NCBI RefSeq assembly: GCF_030506325.1
Contig: NZ_CP120683.1
Location: forward strand, 2,046,001-2,110,000
DNA from: Tunicatimonas pelagia
Lineage (GTDB): Bacteria; Bacteroidota; Bacteroidia; Cytophagales; Cyclobacteriaceae
Length of the DNA stretch: 64,000 nucleotides
Direction of reading: 5' to 3'
The position numbers and the translations under genes are program-made. The notes below the pieces were generated by a model, which worked only from the letters and a program-made list of their open reading frames with translations, was not told the origin of the DNA and did not search any database. Each line of letters begins with the position of its first letter. The stretch's first letter is position 1. Shown here piece by piece: positions 16,765 through 26,214 of the stretch.

Positions 16765-18209
16765 CCGGTATTCTGCTCCAGATTATTGTTGAGTTGCACC
16801 TGATCATCCGGGACCGGGAATAGCAGCATAAAATCCATTACCGTTTTTTCCTGATCCCGTACTGCCTCCAGAAATAGCCCTCGGCGTTTCAAATCCCAAG
16901 CCCGTTGCCCCTCGAAAGCCAGCTCAAACCGCCGCTCTTCCAGCACCGCTTCTCGGAATACTTCCTGGCTCAGTCCGGCTAAGTTGGGGAGGTTCTCTTC
17001 TACCCCGTTGCGCGCTCGGGTTCGCACTTGATTGATCCAATCGTACTTTTGGTTGCTTCCTGCTTCTACTTCATTCATTGCTTCGGCTGCAATGAGTAGT
17101 ATGTCTGCGTAGCGGAACAGGGTAAGATTCATCCCTGACTGGAGCTCGCCAGTTCGGTCGTCAAACTTACTGATGTAGAAAGGAAACTCCCCACCGAAGA
17201 TTTCTTCCATGGTGATGGTTCCAGTCACTCCGTCAATATGCTCGTACTGATCGGCAATGGTGACCGAGCGACGATACGACACAGGACTCTCGGCTATAAA
17301 TTCGTCAGTAGGTGCTGCTAAACCCGGAATGGTAGTACCCGCCCAAAATGAGTTGGTAAATTCCCCTCCCGCGGGCATTCGGGGACCAAACCTACTGGGC
17401 AAGTTGTTGTTTCGCTCTCCGCTTAAATACTGTATCTGAAAGATATGCTCCGCGCTATTATTATTTTGAGGATCAAATACCGCAGCGTAGTCAGGCAGCA
17501 GTTGGTACTGCCCACTATTGATTATGTTCTGAGCGTGGGTGAGTGCCTCCTGATAATTGCCTAGATATAAGTGTACCCGAGCCAAATAGGCGTTAGCCAC
17601 TCCGCTGTTAATCCGTCCGGCTAAACTTTCTGACTCCAGCTCGTTGGCAGCTGCTTCTAGGTCGCGAATGACTAGCGCGTACACGTCTTCTTCACTCGCT
17701 CGGGGTGCGTAGATGTTGTCAAAGCTAGTAGTAGGTGTTTCGTAGAGGGGCACCCCGCCGATAGCTCGCACCAGCGCAAAGTAATACAGCGCCCGGAGGG
17801 CTTGGGCTTCAGCGATGAGATCAGCCTTACGCCCCGCCTCAAAATCAATCGCCTCGGTGTTGACGATTACTTCGTTGGCGCGGTTAATTCCCTGGTAGGC
17901 GCTGTTCCATAGCCCCCCGGTAATCTCCGAATTATACGTAAAATTATCCCACTCGAAGCGATCGGGTACAATGGGAGAGATTGTCAGATCGTCGGCGTTT
18001 ATCTCCCCATAATTGATTACGTTGTCGGGCGAGTACACATCGTATAGACTGTTGTAGGCTCCGTAAAGTCCGGCTAATGCATCTTCTTCGGTTTCGTAGA
18101 AGTTAGTAGAGCCAATGTTGCTAGGTGGATCTTCTTCTAATAAATCATCACAGGCCACCGTGAGCAGCAAGCTCAGGAATAGTAGTAAGTATTGGTGTAT
18201 AATTTTCAT
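16755..18209 (-). CDS. SusD/RagB-family glycan-binding lipoprotein
   Basis: This is the surface glycan-binding partner of the SusC transporter encoded just upstream. The lipoprotein signal ends in LLLTVAC with Cys at residue 20. The SusD N-domain is recognised from NFYETEEDALAGLYGAYNSLYD and the TPR-like helices from IAEAQALRALYYFALVRAIGGVPL. Later come LFRYADILLIAAEAMNE and ERRFELAFEGQRAWDLKRR. The end is FPVPDDQVQLNNNLEQNTGW, the usual SusD finish. Length (484) is typical. It sits 17 bp after susC and overlaps the next sulfatase gene by 10 bp. Together with SusC it would capture oligosaccharides and feed them into the periplasm. Confidence 0.96.
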   Translation of the reverse strand: MKIIHQYLLLFLSLLLTVACDDLLEEDPPSNIGSTNFYETEEDALAGLYGAYNSLYDVYSPDNVINYGEINADDLTISPIVPDRFEWDNFTYNSEITGGLWNSAYQGINRANEVIVNTEAIDFEAGRKADLIAEAQALRALYYFALVRAIGGVPLYETPTTSFDNIYAPRASEEDVYALVIRDLEAAANELESESLAGRINSGVANAYLARVHLYLGNYQEALTHAQNIINSGQYQLLPDYAAVFDPQNNNSAEHIFQIQYLSGERNNNLPSRFGPRMPAGGEFTNSFWAGTTIPGLAAPTDEFIAESPVSYRRSVTIADQYEHIDGVTGTITMEEIFGGEFPFYISKFDDRTGELQSGMNLTLFRYADILLIAAEAMNEVEAGSNQKYDWINQVRTRARNGVEENLPNLAGLSQEVFREAVLEERRFELAFEGQRAWDLKRRGLFLEAVRDQEKTVMDFMLLFPVPDDQVQLNNNLEQNTGWE

Positions 18210-18226
18210 AGTTTTTATATTTTTCG

Positions 18227-21200
18227 TTAAAATCCTAACCGAACTCCGAATCGGATGCTGCGAGCTGCCGGATACCCGCCGTTGTCTACCCCCACCTGCA
18301 CGCTGCTGGACGAGTACAAATCTACTTCTGGATCAAAACCCGTATAGTTTGTCACAGTGATCAGATTGTCGCCCGCTACATATACTTGCGCCCGGCGTAA
18401 CCAATCGGCACCCAGTGCGTTGGTAGGCAGTTCGTAGGCCAACGTGATTGTTTTTACTCGCAAGAAGGAACCGTCAATCACATCACGATCGCTGAAGTTT
18501 TTCCACTCGCCCGCGTTTGTGAGGGGGGCCTCAATAGTATTGCTGGTGCCTGGTCCCGTCCAACGTTCGTCAAAGTACTGCTGAAGTACATTATGCTTCT
18601 GGGGCTGGGCTAGCAATCCAATTCGGTTCAGATCGGCAATTTCATTACCGTACACCCCATTGATAAATACGGTAAGCGTAAAACCTCCGTAAGAGAAATC
18701 ATTAGAAAAGCCGTAGATAAAATCCGGGTTAGGGTCACCCACGATCTCCCGGTCGTCGTCGTTTCGCTGAAACCCGTCACCATTTAAGTCAGCGTAGCGA
18801 GGCAAGCCAGGTCGATTTACCCCGCCTACCGTATTGCCGGCTTCAATGATTTCTTCTTCGGTTTGCCAGATACCCTCAAAACGGTAGCCATAAAAAAGAC
18901 CGAGTGGCTGCCCCGGCAGGGCAATAGAGCGACCATGAGCTGATTCGCCCCGACCGATACCAAAGAGCAGTCGCTCTACACCATCGGGCAGCGAAATCAG
19001 CTCATTGCGATTGAATGAAATGTTGAACGAAGAGCGCCACCGAAACCTACCAAAAGTATTATTAAAGCCCAATTGGAGTTCTACGCCCCGATTTTCTATT
19101 TCACCAATATTTTGTACGGAATTAGCGTAACCTGACTGGTTCGGAATAGCCACATTCAGCAGCAGATCGTTGGTTCGCTTCACATAGTAATCAGCGGTGA
19201 AGTTGACGCGTCCTTCCCAGAAAGCAGCGTCAACGCCTACATTAAACTGCGCTGTGCGCTCCCACCTCAGATCGGGATTGGGAATTCGGTTCGGTATCAG
19301 GCCAATAGCGGGTGCCCCACCAATGATCGGACGGTTTACATTGTAAAGTGACAGAGAAGAGTACGGACTGATACTTTCATTACCGGTAACCCCGTAGGAG
19401 GCACGCAGCTTCAAGTCGCTAATCAGAGCATTATCTTGCAGAAAAGCTTCGTCACCCAGGCGCCAGGCTACTGCCGCCGAAGGAAACAGCCCCCACTTAT
19501 TATCTTCCCCAAACTTGGACGAACCATCGCGCCGTACCGTGCCTGTGACAATATACTTATCCCGAAATACGTAGTTGACCCGCCCTAGGTAAGACAGCAG
19601 GGCAGTCTCTACCGCATTGCTTGTTGATGGGCGAGGATCAGCTCCTAAACCTAGATTATTAAACTCCAGCTTGTTCGTAAAGAAGTCATCAGTACGACTG
19701 AATACTTCCTCTGTATTGCGGGTTTGCACCGTATAACCGACTACTGCATTGAGCTGATGATTAGCTCCTAGGTTGGCATCGTAGTTCAGCGTGTACTCCT
19801 GCAACCAGTTAGCACTCTGAATATTCCCTACCGAAGCCACCCCCAGGTTAGGAAGAGCCTGGGTTTCGGCCGTATTCGGAATGTAGACATTGCGCTTAGA
19901 CGTAATTAGGTCGGCTCCAAAATTAGCCCGGAAGGTAAGCCCTTCGGTTAGTTGCAGATCGGCAAATGAGCTACCGAGAATACGATTGGTGTACGTGATG
20001 TCGGAACGAGTGCGGGCAATAGCTACTGGGTTTTCTAAAATCTTCACAGTTTCATCGTGGTTATCTACGTAATTACCCTCTTCATCTACCACCGGAATCA
20101 CCGGGGTGGTGGTTAGCGCATTCCACAGTGGGGAATCATTTCGGAATCCAGTGCCATCCGAAGGCACCGCATCATTTACGGTGCGGTTAGCGTTGAGATT
20201 TACCCCGAATTTGAGCCGACTACTTACCTGCTGATCCAGATTAAACTTTAGTCCGCCTCGTTTGAAGTTAGACTCGATGATAATTCCGTCTTGATCGAAG
20301 TAGTTGCCCGAAACTAAATATCGGGTATTTTCGCTCCCCCCGGATACCGTCAGGTTGTAAGAATGGACGAGTGCTGTACGAAAAATTTCATCTTGCCAGT
20401 CGGTGCCCTCGCCTAGCTCTTCGGGAAGCGGGCGATTTACACCGTCATAAATAGGATCGCGTCCGTTGTTAGCAGCCCACTCATTGTTCAGAATAGCTAA
20501 TTCTTGGGCATTTGCTAAATTGAGTGTTTTACGCACATTATCAACGCGCAAAAAATAATCAAAATCAATTGTAGGCTTACCCACTTCACCCCGTTTGGTG
20601 GTGATAATAACCACCCCGTTAGCGCCTCGGGCTCCGTAAATAGCGGTAGCTGAGGCATCTTTTAAAATCTCAATTGACTCAATATCGTTGGGACTGATGG
20701 ATGATAGAGGATCGGCTCCAAAAGCGTTGTTACCGGCTGCTTGGGGAGTGAGCGGCGTACTGTTATCAATCGGAAAACCGTCGATCACGTAAAGCGGATC
20801 GCTAGAGGCATTGATGGAATTGGCTCCCCGAATACGTACCCGAATACCCCCGCCCGGCGCGTTGGAAGCGGCTCGCACATCTACGCCTGGGGCGCGTCCC
20901 TGCAACGATTGCACAAAGGTGTTGGCCGGAGTTGTTTGCAAATCCTCCCCTTCTACCGAAGAAACTGACCCTGAAAAATCGCTTTTCTTGACGGTACCGT
21001 AACCAATTACAACCACCTCCGATAGCGACTGAACATCCGGGTCTAGCCCTAAGTTGATAGTACTACGTCCGTTGATAGCTACTTCTTCACTGGTGTAGCC
21101 TACGGACGAAAACACCAAGGTTTCGGCATCGTCGGGCGCGGTGAGGCGATAGTTGCCGTCAATATTGGTAACCGTACCTACGGTAGTGCCTTTCACCAAT

Positions 21201-21757
21201 ACGTTGACGCCGGGCAGGGTTTCATTAGTAGAAACATCCGTCACTTGGCCAGTAATGGTTTGCTCCGTGACTTTTCTCTGAGCCAATGCTACGGGGGAGA
21301 TTTTGGTCAGCCTACTGCTCGGCTTGGCAGAGCTGGTTGGTCGGGGAGTCACGGGAGACACCTCTAATGTAGGGGTTGCCTGTGCCTGAATGACGAAATA
21401 ATGCTGTAACTTCCGATAGCTGAGTCCGAGTGGAACCAGGATTTTGGTTAGCGCATCTTCAATCTGAGTAGCATCAGGGTTTAGGATGCGATCATCAATG
21501 CGTACCGTTTTGCCCTGCACTAGTTCATCCTCAAACACAATGCTGGTTTGATACCTAGTGCCGATGTTCTGCAACAACGTTTTTAGTTGTTGCGCTTCTT
21601 GCTGGAGCAGTGCGGGGGATACCCCACCAGCCGGGTGTAAAGAAGCCAGACGCTGCGCCTGTCCCGAAGAAACGATCAGCAACATACTGGCTACTACTAG
21701 GTAGCCTGCTTTCGGGATCGTTTTCTTACCAAACGTCTTCGTTAGAAGTGATTTCAT
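18227..21757 (-). CDS. SusC/RagA-family TonB-dependent transporter with STN signalling domain
   Basis: This outer-membrane active transporter for oligosaccharides has 1176 residues. A signal peptide (1-35) is followed by an STN domain (about 55-125, with LLQNIGTRYQTSIVFEDE). This domain relays substrate binding to the FecR anti-sigma factor encoded upstream. A carboxypeptidase-D-like domain follows (about 170-240, ITGQVTDVSTNETLPGVNV), then the SusC signature SEVVVIGYGTVKKSDFSGS and the plug, with a DPLYVIDGFPI motif. The rest is the 22-stranded barrel ending in RSIRFGVRLGF. The presence of STN with the adjacent sigma/FecR pair indicates cell-surface signalling control rather than a hybrid two-component system. 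It is 73 bp downstream of fecR and 17 bp upstream of susD. Confidence 0.97.
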   Translation of the reverse strand: MKSLLTKTFGKKTIPKAGYLVVASMLLIVSSGQAQRLASLHPAGGVSPALLQQEAQQLKTLLQNIGTRYQTSIVFEDELVQGKTVRIDDRILNPDATQIEDALTKILVPLGLSYRKLQHYFVIQAQATPTLEVSPVTPRPTSSAKPSSRLTKISPVALAQRKVTEQTITGQVTDVSTNETLPGVNVLVKGTTVGTVTNIDGNYRLTAPDDAETLVFSSVGYTSEEVAINGRSTINLGLDPDVQSLSEVVVIGYGTVKKSDFSGSVSSVEGEDLQTTPANTFVQSLQGRAPGVDVRAASNAPGGGIRVRIRGANSINASSDPLYVIDGFPIDNSTPLTPQAAGNNAFGADPLSSISPNDIESIEILKDASATAIYGARGANGVVIITTKRGEVGKPTIDFDYFLRVDNVRKTLNLANAQELAILNNEWAANNGRDPIYDGVNRPLPEELGEGTDWQDEIFRTALVHSYNLTVSGGSENTRYLVSGNYFDQDGIIIESNFKRGGLKFNLDQQVSSRLKFGVNLNANRTVNDAVPSDGTGFRNDSPLWNALTTTPVIPVVDEEGNYVDNHDETVKILENPVAIARTRSDITYTNRILGSSFADLQLTEGLTFRANFGADLITSKRNVYIPNTAETQALPNLGVASVGNIQSANWLQEYTLNYDANLGANHQLNAVVGYTVQTRNTEEVFSRTDDFFTNKLEFNNLGLGADPRPSTSNAVETALLSYLGRVNYVFRDKYIVTGTVRRDGSSKFGEDNKWGLFPSAAVAWRLGDEAFLQDNALISDLKLRASYGVTGNESISPYSSLSLYNVNRPIIGGAPAIGLIPNRIPNPDLRWERTAQFNVGVDAAFWEGRVNFTADYYVKRTNDLLLNVAIPNQSGYANSVQNIGEIENRGVELQLGFNNTFGRFRWRSSFNISFNRNELISLPDGVERLLFGIGRGESAHGRSIALPGQPLGLFYGYRFEGIWQTEEEIIEAGNTVGGVNRPGLPRYADLNGDGFQRNDDDREIVGDPNPDFIYGFSNDFSYGGFTLTVFINGVYGNEIADLNRIGLLAQPQKHNVLQQYFDERWTGPGTSNTIEAPLTNAGEWKNFSDRDVIDGSFLRVKTITLAYELPTNALGADWLRRAQVYVAGDNLITVTNYTGFDPEVDLYSSSSVQVGVDNGGYPAARSIRFGVRLGF

Positions 21758-21830
21758 AGAAGGTAATTTTAGGTTATATAATTTTATCGTTCTTGTTCAA
21801 TGCCTGTCGTCGTATTTATCGCAATGGTTC

Positions 21831-22808
21831 TCAATCTCGGATGATGATTTCGTCTTTGGTTTGCACTATCCCTACCCCAAAGGTGGCTTCAATCAATTGC
21901 AGTAAGGTGTCCAATTCCCGAAGCGGCACCTCGGTAGTAGCCGTAAACCTTCGCTGAGGCAGCGTCTCACCCTCAAAGGTCACCGAGTATCCGTATAGGT
22001 CCTCAATAATAATGGCTAGTTCAGCGAGCGAGGTTTGGTCAATACGTAGCTGCTGCTCGGTGTAGGCGGTGTACGATTCGGTATCCACCCGCTGCCGGGT
22101 CAAAGGGGCGTTCTCAGTAACTGATACTAAGTCGCCCGGTTGCATCAGGGCCTCTTCGCCACTGGGGGTATGCCGTAGTGCTACCGATCCGCTACGCAGC
22201 ACAACTTGGGTCTGGTCGCGGCGATTTTTTACGTTAAAGCTGGTACCCAGTACTTTTACTTCCACGTCATTGGCCCGTACGGTAAACGTTCTCCCGTGAT
22301 CTTTACGCACATGGAAAAAAGCTTCTCCTTCCAGCACCACCTGCCGGTCGGGCACTTCGGTGTACCAGTACAGGGTAGAATTGGCATTGAGGGTAACCGC
22401 CGACCCGTCGGGCAATCGAACGTCGGCTACCTCGCCAAAACCAGTTTCGTACGTGAGCATAGCAGGGCGGGTTAGCCACCATATAGCTAAGGCACTCACG
22501 AGTAATACTCCTGCTAGGGAAGCAGCTATTCCCCACGAAGGGCGGTACAGTGGGCGGACTGCCGCCGTTGGGGCAGCAATGCGCCGCTGAATACTTTGCC
22601 GGATTTTTTCTACTCCTTCTTGGGGAAGGGACTCATATTCCTTATCGATGTTCAGTATGATTTGGCGGGCTTGCCGGATTTCCGCTTCCTTGTGCGGGTG
22701 CTCGATTAAAAAGTTTTGCCAGAAGGTATTGTGCTGCTGTTGCAACACCCATTGCCGGAAGCGTTCGTCCAGCACAAAGTCTTCGGTTTGATAGTGTGTA
22801 TAGTCCAT
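21831..22808 (-). CDS. FecR-family anti-sigma factor
   Basis: This inner-membrane sigma regulator (325 residues) has a cytoplasmic N-terminal part that binds the sigma factor. A single membrane span lies at about 92-110 (WGIAASLAGVLLVSALAIWW). The periplasmic FecR domain follows, with FGEVADVRLPDGSAVTLNANSTL and VVLEGEAFFHVRKD, and a C-terminal DUF4974-like segment ends the protein. The C-terminal part is expected to contact the STN domain of the SusC protein encoded next. The upstream neighbour is the ECF sigma gene. This is the canonical order for transenvelope control of a glycan locus. Length and domain order are normal. Confidence 0.95.
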   Translation of the reverse strand: MDYTHYQTEDFVLDERFRQWVLQQQHNTFWQNFLIEHPHKEAEIRQARQIILNIDKEYESLPQEGVEKIRQSIQRRIAAPTAAVRPLYRPSWGIAASLAGVLLVSALAIWWLTRPAMLTYETGFGEVADVRLPDGSAVTLNANSTLYWYTEVPDRQVVLEGEAFFHVRKDHGRTFTVRANDVEVKVLGTSFNVKNRRDQTQVVLRSGSVALRHTPSGEEALMQPGDLVSVTENAPLTRQRVDTESYTAYTEQQLRIDQTSLAELAIIIEDLYGYSVTFEGETLPQRRFTATTEVPLRELDTLLQLIEATFGVGIVQTKDEIIIRD

Positions 22809-22961
22809 ACCTGGTTGTTGGGTTCGGTACAGACAAGTGTAGAACAGAGGCTAGTTCTACTCAGTAAAGGTGTATTATTTTTTCATAATTATATCAACAG
22901 CATAAAATCACCATTTCTTTTGTTGATATGGCAAAAATACAGATCGAAATATAAAATTTTA

Positions 22962-23582
22962 CTAAGCAGCTTGTAGTTGAGAAGCAAAGCTGAGTACCAC
23001 AATGAGCCATTCCACCGCTTTTAGCTGAAGGGGTAGCGTCTTCTTGAGGTGTGTAATGGCTCGATGAAGCAGGTTGTAAACCGACTGCGGTTGCAATTGC
23101 ATAATCGTTCCGATCTCGTCGCAAGATAGTTTTTCAAAGAAATGAAGGCTGATAATCTCTCGCTGCCGCACCGGAAGTTTTTTGATCACCTTTCTCAAGA
23201 CTTCGTACTGAAGGTCAGCCGACTGGCGGATCACAATATCTTGCTCGGGCGAAGCAGTACTGATGGTGGTATCGACGGTTAATGCGGAGAAGGAGCGTCG
23301 TTTTTGCTGCTTTTTCTTTTGGTGAATGATTTGGTAACGCAACGCCCGAAAGAGATACAACCGGGGTTGATCGGGCACACTGAGGGTAGCCCGTCGCTGC
23401 CATAAGTCAACGAAAACATCCTGGATAGCATCTTCTACTGACACTTGTTCTTCAGCCACTTTACGTCCGTAGTTGTACAGCGGTTGCACGTGCTTTAGGT
23501 AGAATGTATCTAGGGCTTGGCGGTCGCCTCGGCAGAATGACTGCCAGAGAGCTTGATCTTGTTCGGGCACTCGGTCTTTCAA
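22962..23582 (-). CDS. ECF-family RNA polymerase sigma factor
   Basis: This sigma-70 factor of the extracytoplasmic function group (206 residues) probably activates the polysaccharide locus when released by the FecR protein. Region 2 is visible as YNYGRKVAEEQVSVEDAIQDVFVDLWQRR, written in part. Region 4 is a helix-turn-helix with LPVRQREIISLHFFEKLSCDEIG and QSVYNLLHRAITHLKK. There is no ATG near the N-terminus. A TTG at 23582 comes directly after an in-frame stop and is the best start; a GTG four codons later is the alternative. A hydrophobic tail (about 190-206) follows region 4. The gene is separated from fecR by about 150 bp. Confidence 0.93.
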   Translation of the reverse strand: MKDRVPEQDQALWQSFCRGDRQALDTFYLKHVQPLYNYGRKVAEEQVSVEDAIQDVFVDLWQRRATLSVPDQPRLYLFRALRYQIIHQKKKQQKRRSFSALTVDTTISTASPEQDIVIRQSADLQYEVLRKVIKKLPVRQREIISLHFFEKLSCDEIGTIMQLQPQSVYNLLHRAITHLKKTLPLQLKAVEWLIVVLSFASQLQAA

Positions 23583-24490
23583 TTATGAATATTGACACAA
23601 CAATACTTGAATCACCTTAAATTTTACAAAATTTTCTGAATTAACAATACTTTATTAATTTTTTATAGATCAGAGTCCGCTAGCTAGTGCTTCCTGCTGT
23701 AGGCAGCCTGATACCTTAGCACATCGTGATTGAGCTATATTTTATTTGCTGCTCAAACGCCAATACCAAGTGGGAGTATCAGCATAGAGCGATGGCAGAT
23801 AGGACTAACGATACATAGCCTTTTCATAAAAAAAATATGTGCTAGGGTTGTAGCATTCTACGCGTTGGCCTAAAAAATTACTGTAGTTCAACTGCTTACA
23901 ATAGCAAGCAAGTGCGTTCACCCTGCGAGCAATATGCATAGTACTGATTTTATTCAAACGCTAAGTGAATTAACCACAATATGTAGTCAGAGTTACGACT
24001 AACCAGCAGGCAGTCGTCTTTGCATTGAAAGCAGCTAAAGGTCAAGTTTGCGTTACTTTATCGTTTGACGGACAAAACGAAAAGATCACCGCTTGCCGAG
24101 AGTACTACTGCTGCGGGGCATGCTTATGAAAACACAATAGCTGTGAGAGCTTTCGAGAGACAGGAAGAGTCATCCGGAAAGGGTTCTGTCAGAGCAGCCA
24201 TATTGTTGGGCATAAACTACTTGAGCAACTTGATGGTCAGGGTGCGGCATTCGACCAGCAAGCAAGAGAACGGATTTTGCCTAGTTCTGAAATGATCTTC
24301 ATTGGCTACGGTGGTGGCCTGTAGTGTGGATGAGGAGGTGAAAGAAATTGATCCTTACAAAATGCCAGATACCACTACCTATCATCGGAAACCAAGAATA
24401 ACATCCGACGGCCCTACGCAGTAAAGAGCTAAACTGAGAACTCAAGCATTCAAACTGCTGTTAATTGCTTTAACCATTAAATACTTTTGT
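23583..24490. other. Intergenic region of about 0.9 kb, possibly with decayed coding remnants
   Basis: No convincing gene lies here. The first part (23583-23900) is AT-rich and should hold the promoter of the sigma gene on the minus strand. From about 23965 to 24424 there are short open stretches in several plus-strand frames that look protein-like but are broken by stops. One frame ends in ITACREYYCCGACL, another contains KLLEQLDGQGAAFDQQ, and a third has VVACSVDEEVKEIDPYKM. They do not join without frameshifts and I cannot assign a family. A decayed gene is possible but unproven. Confidence 0.35.
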
Positions 24491-24943
24491 ATGCCTATGA
24501 AACCTCTATTGTATACCTTATTGCTTTGTTTCTTCGTCAGTGTAGCCTCCGCCCAACAGTACTTCGGCGAGAAAATTACTGACCAAGATGCCATTGCCGC
24601 CACTGAATTGCCCGAAACTTTAGCGGATGAAGAAAGCGTAGAAACCAAGGTGAGGGGCGAGGTTACCGGTGTATGCCAGATGAAGGGCTGCTGGATGACC
24701 GTTAATGTGGGCAACAACCGGGAAATGATGGTACGCTTTAAAGATTACGGCTTCTTTGTGCCCAAAGATATTACCGGGCAAACTGTGGTTATTGTGGGCG
24801 AGGCTCTGGTAGAAACCGTATCAGTAGATGACCAACGCCACCTAGCCGAAGATGCTGGACAATCAGCCGAAGAAATTGAGAAAATCACTGAGCCCAAATC
24901 TCAGCTCTCTTTTGTAGCTGATGGGGTGATTGTGGAGGAGTAA
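24491..24943 (+). CDS. DUF4920-family secreted protein
   Basis: This is a small exported protein (150 residues) of the Bacteroidota family DUF4920, whose function is unknown. The signal peptide ends near FVSVASAQQ. The conserved core is VRGEVTGVCQMKGCWMTVNV, with two cysteines five residues apart that could bind metal or form a disulfide, followed by VRFKDYGFFVPKDITG and VVIVGEALVE. The C-terminal LSFVADGVIVEE is the usual ending of the family. A second ATG two codons in is an alternative start. A damaged copy of the last 35 bases lies about 130 bp downstream. The neighbouring genes give no clear functional hint. Confidence 0.85.
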   Translation: MPMKPLLYTLLLCFFVSVASAQQYFGEKITDQDAIAATELPETLADEESVETKVRGEVTGVCQMKGCWMTVNVGNNREMMVRFKDYGFFVPKDITGQTVVIVGEALVETVSVDDQRHLAEDAGQSAEEIEKITEPKSQLSFVADGVIVEE

Positions 24944-25037
24944 TTATTTCTGCGATACTTTGTTATTCAACAAGGCACAGAAGAGTATTTCTCCGTGGGC
25001 AGGGGCAAGAGTAATCAGATCACACAGTTTAAAGCGC

Positions 25038-25079
25038 GACTTTCTTTTGTGGCTGACGGGGGTAATTGTGGAAAAGTAG
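25038..25079 (+). repeat. Decayed duplicate of the 3' end of the DUF4920 gene
   Basis: The bases CTTTTGTGGCTGACGGGGGT and what follows to a TAG at 25077-25079 match the end of the DUF4920 gene (24909-24943). The differences are a few substitutions and one extra G. The copy encodes the same LSFVADG and then shifts frame. This suggests a partial tandem duplication or the remains of a second paralogue. Confidence 0.6.
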
Positions 25080-25102
25080 ATGAACTGTCTGACTGTCTGG
25101 CT

Positions 25103-25738
25103 CTAGTTTAATTGATAAGCCAACGATAGTTGAAACACACGATTTTGCGATCGGAAGTCAAAGGTAGCTAGCGGGTCTTGAGGATCAGCCCACCGATAAT
25201 TGTTAGGGGCTACATCCCTCAGTCCGTGTACATACCTGATATCTACGTTCACCCTCTGGTTGATACGATAGCCTGCGCCAGCCGCTAGTCCATAATCAAA
25301 CCCTTCTTGCCAAAAGAAACTAGTATTGTTGCTTTCTGAGTCAACCCTGGTTCGAGCCGCCATAAGATAGCTAACTTCAAGCCCCACCATCACGAAGATT
25401 CGTTCAGTGATAGAGTATCCACCAAAAACAGGTAAACTCAGGTAATGCAGATGCACACTGTGACCCTGAGGTGATCCACCTACTGCAATGGGGGGAGCAT
25501 CGGCTCGAAACCCCTTGTTAGCGTACAGTAGCTCGGTTGTAGAGAAGAACCGCTTGCCCATAACTTGGGTTCCGTAGAAGCCTGCTTGATACGATAGGCG
25601 ATACTGGGAATTACTTATTCCCGGCTGATTTAAATCCATACCGGTTAGACCAACTCCACCCTTAATACCGTAATGAAACTGGGCGAAAGTAGCTTGGGTA
25701 GCTAACAGTAGCAAGGTTGAGGCGAAAAGTAGCTTCAT
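25103..25738 (-). CDS. Outer-membrane beta-barrel protein (porin family, PorT-like)
   Basis: This predicted eight-stranded outer-membrane barrel has 211 residues, with a signal peptide ending LATQATFAQ. The strands start with FHYGIKGGVGLTGM and alternate hydrophobic residues throughout. They include QAGFYGTQVMGKRFFSTTELLY, HLHYLSLPVFGGYSI and GLAAGAGYRINQRVNVDIRY, written in part. The protein ends VFQLSLAYQLN, a typical terminal strand. The pattern matches the OMP_b-brl_2 family common in Bacteroidota. It stands alone between a plus-strand DUF4920 gene and the minus-strand inhibitor gene. No specific transport or adhesion role can be assigned. Confidence 0.83.
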   Translation of the reverse strand: MKLLFASTLLLLATQATFAQFHYGIKGGVGLTGMDLNQPGISNSQYRLSYQAGFYGTQVMGKRFFSTTELLYANKGFRADAPPIAVGGSPQGHSVHLHYLSLPVFGGYSITERIFVMVGLEVSYLMAARTRVDSESNNTSFFWQEGFDYGLAAGAGYRINQRVNVDIRYVHGLRDVAPNNYRWADPQDPLATFDFRSQNRVFQLSLAYQLN

Positions 25739-25848
25739 ACCACTAGGGGTGATCGGTAAAAAATATAATTATCTAAGGAACGGCCTTAAGCCACTAGAAA
25801 TTGCTCTAATTACGAAGTTTTTTAGAAGGGCTACGTTCTCTCTAAACA

Positions 25849-26157
25849 CTATTCAAAAGTAAGAGTGTAGCTAGCTATCACATCATTGCTATCCCACGGT
25901 CGACAGTTTCGAAGCTTTAAAGTCCCGGTTACTGGTTCAGCTTCTGGCCGAAAGTTGAAAATACGGATTCCAGAAGCTCCTGCGGCCTTTGCTGTAGATT
26001 TTTCCAGATTTTTAGAAACAACGGTTACGTTGGCAGGCGTTTGTTCTACATCCCACAGGTAGCCCGATGTAGGCGTTTCCAGCAATCTTATTGTGATAGA
26101 TTGGGTGCCTTCGGGCAGCTTTACAGTACGTCCATTGTCTTCGTCGGTGAGTTGCAT
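25849..26157 (-). CDS. Chagasin-family (I42) cysteine protease inhibitor
   Basis: This predicted inhibitor of papain-like cysteine proteases has 102 residues. The ATG at 26157 is preferred over a TTG 36 bp upstream because the conserved domain starts right after it. The three I42 inhibitory loops can be seen: the L2-like loop ETPTSGYLWD (usual form NPTTGY.W), a central loop AAGASGIRIFNF, and the L6-like loop NCRPWDSNDV (usual RPW). No signal peptide is visible with this start, so it would act in the cytoplasm. It is encoded 57 bp after the small domain protein and in the same direction as a C1A protease, so it is probably the cognate inhibitor. That pairing is inference from position. Confidence 0.82.
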   Translation of the reverse strand: MQLTDEDNGRTVKLPEGTQSITIRLLETPTSGYLWDVEQTPANVTVVSKNLEKSTAKAAGASGIRIFNFRPEAEPVTGTLKLRNCRPWDSNDVIASYTLTFE

Positions 26158-26214
26158 AGATAGAAAACAAAAGGGTTGCCTAAAGTTAAACAACCCCCTT
26201 GCCTTAGTTAAGGT

